From assembly GCF_023702715.1 (NCBI RefSeq), contig NZ_CP098480.1, positions 310,001 to 374,000 of the forward strand: 64,000 nucleotides of DNA, written 5' to 3'. The stretch's first letter is position 1; every line of letters starts with the position of its first letter. The notes beneath the pieces were generated by a model, which was given only the letters and a program-made list of their open reading frames with translations, did no database searches and was not told where the DNA came from. The DNA is from Acinetobacter sp. C32I (GTDB lineage: Bacteria; Pseudomonadota; Gammaproteobacteria; Pseudomonadales; Moraxellaceae). Made by a program: the position numbers and the translations under genes. This document shows positions 1 to 8,100 of this stretch, in pieces.

Positions 1-60
1 ATATTTATTTTGATGCGTATATTAACTGGATTAGAAGTGACTGTAAGAGCTATAAATTTA

Positions 61-681
61 ATGAAAAATTTTATTTTAACCAGCGCGGCTGCAATTGTTG
101 CCGTATGTTCAACACAGAGCATGGCCGCAGATTTTGTTGCTGGTAAAGATTATACCGTGGTTCAAAATCCAGTAAAAACATCAGCACCAGCCAATACAAT
201 CGAAGTGAGAGAGTTTTTCTGGTATGGATGTTCTTATTGCTTTAAATTAGAACCACATATGCAATCTTGGTTAAAGACCATTCCGAAAGATGTTTACTTT
301 CTGCGTACACCAGCGGCAATGAACCCGATGTGGGAACAAGGTGCGCGTGCATATTATGTGAGTGAGGCTTTAGGTGTACGTAAACGTACCCATCTACCTT
401 TATTCCATATCAATTTTTCAGGTAAGGAAAAGGTTTTACAAAAAGAGGCTTTTGCTAAGTTTTTTACTCAATATGGCATTCCTGAGGCTAAATTTAATAG
501 CAGCTATGATTCTTTCCCGATTACAGCAAAAATTGCAGAATCAAACCAATTGGCGCAAAAATATCAACTTACGGGCGTTCCAGCTGTTGTAGTCAATGGT
601 AAATATATCGTCCAAGGCGGGGATAATAAAGTTGTTCAAGTTGTTGAATATCTAGTGAATAAAGAGCGTAAGGCTCAGTAA
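61..681 (+). CDS. dsbA: Thiol:disulfide interchange protein DsbA
   Basis: Periplasmic thiol-disulfide oxidoreductase that puts disulfide bonds into exported proteins. An in-frame ATG exists at 10, but I place the start at 61 because the protein then opens with a Sec signal peptide (MKNFILT, a hydrophobic core, cleavage after SMA near residue 22). The redox motif C57-S-Y-C60 follows FFWYG, and the cis-proline loop GVPAVV is at about residues 172-177, as in thioredoxin-fold DsbA enzymes. The length of 206 aa is normal for the family. The gene is convergent with xseB, separated by about 210 bases containing a hairpin. In Acinetobacter, DsbA substrates include pilus and secretion components, so the Cys-rich RHS3 or the Tad proteins could be clients, but that is inference. 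Confidence 0.93.
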   Translation: MKNFILTSAAAIVAVCSTQSMAADFVAGKDYTVVQNPVKTSAPANTIEVREFFWYGCSYCFKLEPHMQSWLKTIPKDVYFLRTPAAMNPMWEQGARAYYVSEALGVRKRTHLPLFHINFSGKEKVLQKEAFAKFFTQYGIPEAKFNSSYDSFPITAKIAESNQLAQKYQLTGVPAVVVNGKYIVQGGDNKVVQVVEYLVNKERKAQ

Positions 682-740
682 TTTTGCTGTTTGAACCGAT
701 AGCAGACCTTTAAAGTCTGTGTCGTAAATCAAGCACGTAT

Positions 741-774
741 GAAGGTGTTGTCAGTACGGTTGCTACAACACTTC
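741..774. terminator. Hairpin between dsbA and xseB
   Basis: The arms GAAGGTGTTGT (741-751) and ACAACACTTC (765-774) pair with a single bulged G and a 13-base loop. A second, shorter repeat (CAGAC/GTCTG) lies just before it near 703-720. The downstream side on the plus strand is T-rich but has no clean T-run. It probably ends transcription of the convergent dsbA and xseBA units, though it may be only a structured spacer. Confidence 0.4.
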
Positions 775-893
775 TTCGTTTATAAAATTGTTCACGATTT
801 AAAATAGAGGGGCCGAGCCAGCGCAGCATCGTTTTTCGGCCATATCATGGTTTTATACGATTCATGATCAAACTGACTTCTTTATACTAAAAA

Positions 894-1091
894 TTAACTC
901 TCTTTAAAGGTTTCATTCAATGCTTGTTGCACTGCATCTACACGTGATTTACAGGCTTTGTATGCATTCATGGACTCCTCAACAATCTTCATTAAGTTAT
1001 CAATATCAGGCTCTTCCTGAGCTTCGAGCAGCGCTGCATTTTTTTTGAGCAGGCTATAACCGTCTTTAAAGCTTAATTCTTTTTTACTCAT
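894..1091 (-). CDS. xseB: Exodeoxyribonuclease VII small subunit
   Basis: Small helical subunit of exonuclease VII, which degrades single-stranded DNA to oligonucleotides together with XseA. The 65 aa protein has the family pattern: SFKDGYSLLKKNAALLEAQEEPDIDNL, then a basic helix rich in Lys, Arg and Gln. I use the ATG at 1091 and not the TTG two codons earlier. The start lies inside the last codons of xseA (8-base overlap), so the two are translationally coupled. Confidence 0.9.
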   Translation of the reverse strand: MSKKELSFKDGYSLLKKNAALLEAQEEPDIDNLMKIVEESMNAYKACKSRVDAVQQALNETFKES

Positions 1092-2352
1092 GATCAATGA
1101 CCTCTTTGATATGACTTACATTGGCATGGATATAACCATCATGCATTTCAACCGCAATGCTTGAGCCGACTTGTTGCACAGAGCGAATTGCTTTGTTTTC
1201 ACTACGCACAATGGCATAGCCTTTGGCTAAAACATGTTTGGGATTTTGCAGTAATGTTTCCCGCATCAAGGCTTCGATTTGGGTCGAGGCTGTTTTAAGT
1301 TGCTGTTTCGCAAAATATTGCAGGGTTGATTTAGCAACTTGAAGGTGTAAATTACTGGCGCTGATTTGATTCTCAGCTTGTGATTTGATGACACTCATCA
1401 AACGATCATTTTGACTTTGATAGGCAGTAATCTGATGTTGAGACAGTAGTTTGATGGTTTGGAGATGATTGACGACATCTTGTGAGCGTTCTGCGATCAG
1501 ATTCCGAATTCCTGCAATGACTTTACTGGGTGTATCAAAGGAACGATGTGCGATCTCATCTAAAATGGTTCGGTCTTTTTCATGTCCAATACCCACCCAG
1601 ATCGGGACTTTGCGTTTACACAGCAGGGCAGCCAGATCATAGTCATTTAAATAAGCTAAATCGTTGACTGCACCACCACCACGAATGATCACGATCAGAT
1701 CTGGCGGTAGGGTATAATCTTTTGCCCACTGGCGTAGCCCTGAGCCTAAAGACTCCATAATACTGTGTGCGGCGGTATTACCTTGAAAAGTCGCGGTGTG
1801 ATAAACAAAATGACAGACACCAGCTTGATGTAATGCATCGGCATCTTTCTTGAAGTCACCTAAACCTGCTGCATTTTCCGGAGCAATCACCAGTACATTT
1901 TCAATATCAAATGGGGCGGGTAGTTCCTTATTAAGATGAACCAATCCTTCACTGCTTAATCGCGCAAGAATCTGTTGATAACGCTTTGCAATATCGCCCA
2001 AGGTAAAGCTTGAGTCGATATCTTCAATATTGACTGAAAAGCCATATTGAGGATCAAAACGAGCCTTGATTTTAATTAGCACATTTAAATCTTTTGATAG
2101 TTCAATACCACTTTCGCGCTCAAACTTGAGCACCATTTTGGCCGCAGTGAATTTCCAAATCGTGGCTTTACAGCTTGCGATGACTTTATCGGTATCTTGT
2201 TCTTTTTCAGCCAGTTCAAGATAGTAATGCCCACCTTTAATGTTTAAATTCCGAATCTCGGCTTTGACCCAGACAGGCTCATCAAAAGACAGGCGAATGA
2301 CTTCCTGTACTGCAGAGAGATAATCGCTAAGAGAGAATTGAGGTTCGGACAT
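1084..2352 (-). CDS. xseA: Exodeoxyribonuclease VII large subunit
   Basis: Catalytic subunit of exonuclease VII, 422 aa from the ATG at 2352. The N-terminal OB-fold region (SDYLSAVQEVIRLSFDEPVWVKAEI, then GGHYYLEL) is followed by the catalytic domain with the typical VIIRGGGAVNDLAYLND and VGIGHEKDRTILDEIAHR segments, then a long coiled-coil region rich in Gln and a C-terminal KGYAIVRSE strand. An in-frame TTG at 2400 would add 16 residues unlike the family, so I reject it. xseB overlaps its 3' end. Confidence 0.93.
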   Translation of the reverse strand: MSEPQFSLSDYLSAVQEVIRLSFDEPVWVKAEIRNLNIKGGHYYLELAEKEQDTDKVIASCKATIWKFTAAKMVLKFERESGIELSKDLNVLIKIKARFDPQYGFSVNIEDIDSSFTLGDIAKRYQQILARLSSEGLVHLNKELPAPFDIENVLVIAPENAAGLGDFKKDADALHQAGVCHFVYHTATFQGNTAAHSIMESLGSGLRQWAKDYTLPPDLIVIIRGGGAVNDLAYLNDYDLAALLCKRKVPIWVGIGHEKDRTILDEIAHRSFDTPSKVIAGIRNLIAERSQDVVNHLQTIKLLSQHQITAYQSQNDRLMSVIKSQAENQISASNLHLQVAKSTLQYFAKQQLKTASTQIEALMRETLLQNPKHVLAKGYAIVRSENKAIRSVQQVGSSIAVEMHDGYIHANVSHIKEVIDHE

Positions 2353-2455
2353 TGGATTGAGTGATAAAGGGGACAGCACTATAGTAGCAAATTGAGTCAA
2401 CTGATAACAAATCAGGCCTAAGATGTTGAAACTTATGCTTCAGATCGGCAGATAA

Positions 2456-2494
2456 CGCATCTACAGCGTATTCGTGTTGAATCCTGTAGATGCG
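2456..2494 (-). terminator. Perfect 11-bp hairpin downstream of the permease
   Basis: CGCATCTACAG (2456-2466) and CTGTAGATGCG (2484-2494) are a perfect inverted repeat with a 17-base loop. It lies 16 bases past the stop of the permease gene and 100 bases before xseA. The minus-strand sequence after the stem is TTATCTG, a poor T-tract, so termination may be weak. Confidence 0.5.
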
Positions 2495-2510
2495 AATGAG
2501 TGGCCATGTT

Positions 2511-3869
2511 TTAAAGTGATTTATTCCATTTCAAGACTTTAAATAATCCGAACATAAACATGATCCAAACTGGAATTAGAATCACAGACTCTTTAAAGCC
2601 TTGGGTCCACATGATGTATAGAATCATGACAATAAAGGCGAGAACCAGATAGTTGCTAAGTGGCGAGAACAAGGCTGGAAATTTTACAGTTTTGCCTTCT
2701 AATCGAATAGTCTGTTTAAATTTTAAATGGGTAAAGCTAATAATCGCCCAGTTTAGAACCAAGGCAGCGACAGCCATATACATCAGGTGGCTTAGCGCTT
2801 GTTCTGGCACAAAATAGTTCAGTAAGACACAACCAAAAATCAAGATTGATGAAAAGATCACCGCTGGCATTGGTACACCTTGCTTGCTGACTTTTGCAAA
2901 AACCTTGGGCGCATTGCCTTGTACAGCCAGTCCAAACAGCATACGACTATTGGCATACATGCCACTGTTATACACCGAGAGTGCTGCGGTCAAGATAATA
3001 AAATTGAGTAAATGCGCGGCCCAATCAATCCCCAATTGACTGAAAATCATCACGAAAGGGCTTTTGTCCAAACCACCCAGATCAAGTTGATTCCAAGGAA
3101 TCAATGACATGATGATCGCAAGTGAAGCCACATAAAACACCAATATCCGAAAAATCACCTGATTAATGGCTTGAGGGATACTTTTTTCTGGATTTTCTGC
3201 TTCAGCTGCGGTCATACCAATCAGTTCAATGCCGCCAAAGGCAAACATCAAGAACGCCAGCATATAAAACAAGCCGGAGAAGCCATGCGGAAAAAATCCG
3301 CCGTGTTGCCATAAATTGCTAAAGCTTGCGGTTGAATCAGCCCCTGCGGTCAGCAAGAGATACAAACCGAATAAAATCATTGAAATGACGGCAACGACTT
3401 TGATAATGGCCAACCAAAATTCAGATTCACCGTAAAACTTCACATTGCCTAAGTTGAGGCAGGTGACAACAATGAAGAAAAATAAGGTCGAGACCCAAGC
3501 CGGAATATGTGGCCACCAATAATGAACGTATTTAGCAATCGCTGTCAGCTCTGTCATGGCCACTAGAATATAGACCACCCAATAATTCCAGCCAGATAAA
3601 AAGCCTGGAAATCTTCCCCAATATTTTTGTGAGAAATAGCTGAACGAACCCGCGACAGGTTCTTCAACAATCATTTCACCCATTTGTCGCATGATCAGAA
3701 ATGCGATCAAACCGACAATGGCATAGCCTAGGATAATCGAAGGGCCTGCGGACTGGATTGCCTGAGCTGAGCCTAAAAACAGACCTGTGCCCACAGCACC
3801 GCCCATCGCAATCAATTGGATATGACGGTTTTTTAGCCCACGTTTTAATTGGGGAGAGGAATTACTCAA
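2511..3869 (-). CDS. aroP: Aromatic amino acid:H+ symporter, AroP/PheP type
   Basis: Inner-membrane amino acid permease of the APC superfamily (452 aa, about 12 transmembrane helices). The N-terminus closely follows E. coli PheP/AroP: RGLKNRHIQLIAMGGAVGTG, then GPSIILGYAIVGLIAFLIMRQ, GEMIVEEPVAGSF and SGWNYWVVYILVAMTELTA. Later segments MFAFGGIELIGMTAAEAENP and LSVYNSGMYANSRMLFGLA are also typical. It imports phenylalanine, tyrosine or tryptophan by proton symport. Substrate choice within the family cannot be read from sequence alone, so the symbol is a family assignment. The upstream region carries two palindromes (3940-3981 and 3994-4007) that could serve regulation. Confidence 0.82.
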   Translation of the reverse strand: MSNSSPQLKRGLKNRHIQLIAMGGAVGTGLFLGSAQAIQSAGPSIILGYAIVGLIAFLIMRQMGEMIVEEPVAGSFSYFSQKYWGRFPGFLSGWNYWVVYILVAMTELTAIAKYVHYWWPHIPAWVSTLFFFIVVTCLNLGNVKFYGESEFWLAIIKVVAVISMILFGLYLLLTAGADSTASFSNLWQHGGFFPHGFSGLFYMLAFLMFAFGGIELIGMTAAEAENPEKSIPQAINQVIFRILVFYVASLAIIMSLIPWNQLDLGGLDKSPFVMIFSQLGIDWAAHLLNFIILTAALSVYNSGMYANSRMLFGLAVQGNAPKVFAKVSKQGVPMPAVIFSSILIFGCVLLNYFVPEQALSHLMYMAVAALVLNWAIISFTHLKFKQTIRLEGKTVKFPALFSPLSNYLVLAFIVMILYIMWTQGFKESVILIPVWIMFMFGLFKVLKWNKSL

Positions 3870-3939
3870 AATACGCTGCGCTGAACAAAAAAGAAGTGAT
3901 TGTAATGGATCGCGAGGAGATCGACTAGTTTGGAAAGAG

Positions 3940-3981
3940 GATTAGGGTGTGATTCTATGAAGTACAGAATTTACCCTAATC
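3940..3981. repeat. Perfect 9-bp inverted repeat, wide spacing
   Basis: GATTAGGGT (3940-3948) is matched by ACCCTAATC (3973-3981) with 24 bases between. It sits upstream of the permease gene and downstream of the lipoprotein gene, both minus strand. It could be an operator pair or a weak terminator; no T-run follows on either strand. Confidence 0.4.
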
Positions 3982-3993
3982 ACTAACTGCTTC

Positions 3994-4007
3994 CTTATCG
4001 CGATAAG
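3994..4007. promoter_or_regulatory. 14-bp perfect palindrome, possible operator
   Basis: CTTATCGCGATAAG is a gapless self-complementary 14-mer about 125 bases upstream of the permease start and 47 bases past the lipoprotein stop. A gapless palindrome cannot form a stable hairpin loop, so a dimeric regulator site is more likely than a terminator. The regulator is unknown. Confidence 0.35.
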
Positions 4008-4054
4008 CGTTGTTTTTAAGATATCTAATTGTTATAGAAAATCATAAATCTTAT

Positions 4055-5167
4055 TCATTTTGCCATGACGACTTCACCTTTGCGATTCATGGTTACTTCA
4101 CCAGCATATTTATTTGGATTAATAACATTTCCATAACCAGTGAATTGTTGAGGTTTAATTTCATTACCTTTTTCATCAACGATTGAACTCCATTGATCCA
4201 TCAGAATTGGGACTTTAAAACCATTAAAGGTATTGTTGGTAATCCGTACTCGAGGGGAGTGGTCAAGAACAATCGCGTAGGCTTGGTCATTTTTATTGGT
4301 GAGGGTGAAGGTGTTTCCATCAATGACTGTATCTGGGGAGAATTTGAGATAAAGAGTGGAGGGAATAGCAGTATCATCATCGTTTGCATCGGGAAATATT
4401 TGCTGTGAATTATCAATAAATTTGGACTGATTAAATCTTATTAAAGGAAAATGACTATATTGGTTTAAAGTGGCAGATGATAATATTTTATTGTTACTTA
4501 TATCTGCTTTAGAGCCATTGATACTAAATTTGTTTTTAATGATAAGTTGTGAGCTTAAAACGCCTCCTCCCCATGAACGTAAATTTAAAGTATCTGCTTG
4601 TGTTTTAAGGTTTTTAATAAAAATATTTTCTAATAAGTTACTATCTTCACAAATTTTTTTCCCTAGTCTTTTACAATTGTAATCGTTATTGGCGTATAAG
4701 AATCCATATTGCTCTATATTTAAATTTCTGCTTTGATTCTTTTTTGAAAAGTTAGGCGGTGAGTATAAGTTACCTAAAACTATATTGGCATTTAAAATAA
4801 TACCATTTTTAATGGTGCTATCATGCCCTTCTAGCACTAAACCAGGATTACCCTGTTTAGAAAAATCCCAGACATGGCCTTGCATATCTAATTCTTTATT
4901 CTTAAATTCTAAAATACCACCTGTAGGATCTATGGGGCCTTTATAGCCACTACTACCTTCAGCAGCTAAAAAAGCTAACCAGTCACGTTTTCTTTTTCTG
5001 GGTTCTGGAGCGATAAAGTCTCTGGTGGCGCAAACTTTGTTGATGGTTTTTCCATTCAGTTCACTAATACCGCAATTGGGGAACTGGTATTCCAATTCTG
5101 GTCTCTCTTTTGCTATAGAACAGGCAGAAATGCTTAAACAACTAATTAAGATTAAATATTTTTTCAT
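4055..5167 (-). CDS. Lipoprotein with parallel beta-helix repeats, possible immunity or accessory protein of RHS1
   Basis: Predicted outer- or inner-membrane lipoprotein of 370 aa: signal sequence MKKYLILISCLSISAC with lipobox ISAC at Cys16. The body has recurring beta-helix rungs (DISNNKILSS, IDGNTFTLT, ITNNTFNGF) like right-handed parallel beta-helix proteins of the pectate-lyase/NosD type. No catalytic motif stands out. It starts only 15 bases past the RHS1 stop, the position usually taken by the immunity gene of an RHS toxin. Because RHS1 ends in a helical domain resembling zinc-dependent phospholipase C-like proteins, a membrane-anchored periplasmic immunity protein would make sense. That link is inference from position; an alternative is a surface carbohydrate-binding or lyase role. 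Confidence 0.6.
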   Translation of the reverse strand: MKKYLILISCLSISACSIAKERPELEYQFPNCGISELNGKTINKVCATRDFIAPEPRKRKRDWLAFLAAEGSSGYKGPIDPTGGILEFKNKELDMQGHVWDFSKQGNPGLVLEGHDSTIKNGIILNANIVLGNLYSPPNFSKKNQSRNLNIEQYGFLYANNDYNCKRLGKKICEDSNLLENIFIKNLKTQADTLNLRSWGGGVLSSQLIIKNKFSINGSKADISNNKILSSATLNQYSHFPLIRFNQSKFIDNSQQIFPDANDDDTAIPSTLYLKFSPDTVIDGNTFTLTNKNDQAYAIVLDHSPRVRITNNTFNGFKVPILMDQWSSIVDEKGNEIKPQQFTGYGNVINPNKYAGEVTMNRKGEVVMAK

Positions 5168-5182
5168 TGTACTTTTCCTCTT

Positions 5183-8100
5183 TTATTGAACAGGTGCCGT
5201 ACCATTGATTAAGAAAGGGCTAGCACCCAAAGCAATCATTATGCTGCTCGTTCTAACTGTAAGCTTATAGCCTCGAACTGCTGCAACAATATTGGCATTC
5301 TCACCATCTTTAGATTTATATTTGGAGACAGACGTATCCCAAATTAAATTGTTATATTGATCTTTTTGCTCTTTGGTTAGATCTTTAAATACACCGATTC
5401 GATTAGTAATAGCTTGAGGAATTGAATAGCCGTGTATACCAGCAATATGACCTTTAGCAGCATTCCCTTTATTGTCTTTTAATCTATTATCAGCTACGCT
5501 GACTGGATCAATTAACTCAAATTTATCCTCAGCTTTAGGTTTATATCCCCAATTGGTCTTAAATGATTTAGTTTCCTTCGTTTCAGGATTAGTCCTATTT
5601 TTTGCATCATAAACATAGATTTTTTGGGAGGTCGATTTACCATTGAGTAAATCTTGTAAGTAGGTAATTTTTTCTTTAATACTGTCTAAAGAACCCACCT
5701 CAGTTTCATGATTTAAGTGCTCTGGGATAGCATTGTAAATAGATAAGTAACCTTTTAGCTCACTCCAAGGCACAGCCTTAACCTTATTGGCTGGTGTTTT
5801 TAATACCTTCTCTCGGTATTCAACCAGTTTTTTATAAACTTGTTCCTGCTCAATAATAGAGCGCGTTTCATTGACCAACCAATTTCCATAACCAACTAAA
5901 TTGCCTGGAATCTCAAACTGTCCATAATGATTGTAAGTATAGTCAGGATGCGAACCATGTGTACCGTGACCAGCTCCAGTATTCACACCAAAAGGATCAT
6001 TATTCTGATCACGATGGGCGAATGTATCTTCAAATGCGTGTAAATATTCACCAAAAAACTGCATGCTTAAATTTAGATTTCCACATTCTGCTGCTCTATT
6101 GTAATTTCTGGTGAGCGTTCTCAGTTGAGGAATATTATTTAAATTTGAGGTCAGACGCCATTTTAAATATTCTGTATCTGACATTCCTTTAGGTTTTTCT
6201 AAGTCCCAACTACCAAGTTCTTTCCCCGATAATGGTTCATTCGTAGCAAAGCGATTATTGGTAAAGTGATACCACTCTAAGCGTTCGGATTTAAAGTTAT
6301 TAATATAACTTACCCCAGCACCTCCTTCATCATCAAATGGACTAGTATTATCATTGGTATCAACAAACTGAGTTGCCAAAGCAATACGTCTTGCATTATC
6401 AGAATCAATACCTGCGGTAATGGCTAAGAAGTAAGTCATGTAATAATGCATATCGGTTTGATATAGCCCATAAGGGTCAACTTTATTTAAAGGATTATTT
6501 CCCACATACAAATAAGGATTTAGGCCATCAACTGTTCCCATTGGATCAGGCGTTAGATATCGTCCTATACTTGGGTCATACTGACGATAGCCATTGTCAT
6601 ACAAGCCAGTAATAGGATCTTCATTTTGTCCTGGTAAACGAATTGAAATTGCATAACGCAGATCATCCATCGACTGGGAGATCGGTAAATGATCAGTGAC
6701 TCGAATCAACTTTGCCTCGTTATTATGTGTACTAATCGTATTTAAACGTTCACCGAAAGGTGAATAATCAGTTTGCCAACGTATGTTTTGATTTTCATCA
6801 TAGACTTTTACTGGTGCACCAATACGATTGAATTGAACAGCATTAAACGAAGCGGAAGCTATATTTAACTGCTCATTCTGTTTTTGTGTAGAAATTTGAC
6901 TAAACTGCATCACAGGTAAACCTGCGAACATCACATAATCGCGATCAACAACGATATCTTTCAGTTCTGTTGATTGGATATCTGAATACTGCTCAGTTGG
7001 CATGCGTAAACGCTGCTGTTCCCAGACACGAATATTATTTACATAGCTATTACGTTGAGAAAATTCGCGTTGTTGATTGTGAGTATTAAATGATACAGAT
7101 CGTTTAGAGATCAAACCTTGTTGATTAAATTTTTGATCTATTGAAATATTTTGATTTTGATCATTTACCCCACGCCACGAAGCAGAAGATAGGTTCCAGA
7201 GCGGTGCACCACGATTTGCAGAGGGTACATAATCTAAAACAGTATTTATTTCAGCTTCAGCCTGCCACCAAGCATGCGGTTGCCCCGTTTGAGTATAAGA
7301 GGCGATGCGAGTGAGCTTCCCAGTTTCAACTTTATCTTTATTGACTGTATGTTGAGAAACCCCTAACAACTGCACAGAAGCATCAAGATTTTCACCATAA
7401 CGATAAAGATTAATGGTTTCAGGCAGTTGTTCAGCTGCTTTTTGCCAGTTCAAACGACGATTTCCTTGGGCGTCATAAGCGAAGACTTGAGCAGGGTACC
7501 AAGACTGAGATAATTGAGGTTTAGTATCACTTTTCCATAAGGCTAAAAGCTGATCTTTATCATCATATTGATAGAATTGATGACCTGACTCATTGCTATA
7601 AATTAAGCGATTAACATGATCATAAGCATAGTTACTCGTTTGAATATCTGATAGCGGTAAATCATAGCCCATCCATTCATATTTGAATTTACGGATAATC
7701 TGTTCCCACCAAGACTGCGTTTGGGGATGATACCAACGTTGTTCTGTCAGTCGCCCCCGGCTATCATATTTGCGCCATAATTGCTGTCCAGAGGACAAAC
7801 GATAATGAATGAGTTGGCCAAAATTATTCCACTGGATTTGATCTACATAAGCTTTTTCACCATTTTTATTAAGTTGCAAAGCAATAATTTTACCTAGATC
7901 ATCCCTTTTATATTGGATTGTTAAATCATGACGTGTTTCTTTAATAAGTAACCCATTTTCATCATATTCATAATTTTCAGACCATGAGTTTATTGATAGA
8001 TCATTATTTCTATTTATGTTTTTTCCTGATAAAAGACTATCAATTTTATTCAGGTATTGAGGTTGAGTAATAAAGTTAATCGCTTGAATATGTTGGTTAT

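Noticed and set aside
2353-2400. TTG-initiated extension of xseA
   Set aside because: The extra 16 residues are not family-like; the ATG at 2352 gives the usual XseA N-terminus.
4193-4682. Frames of about 70 codons inside the lipoprotein gene
   Set aside because: They overlap a complete lipoprotein frame with lipobox and beta-helix repeats and have no family features.
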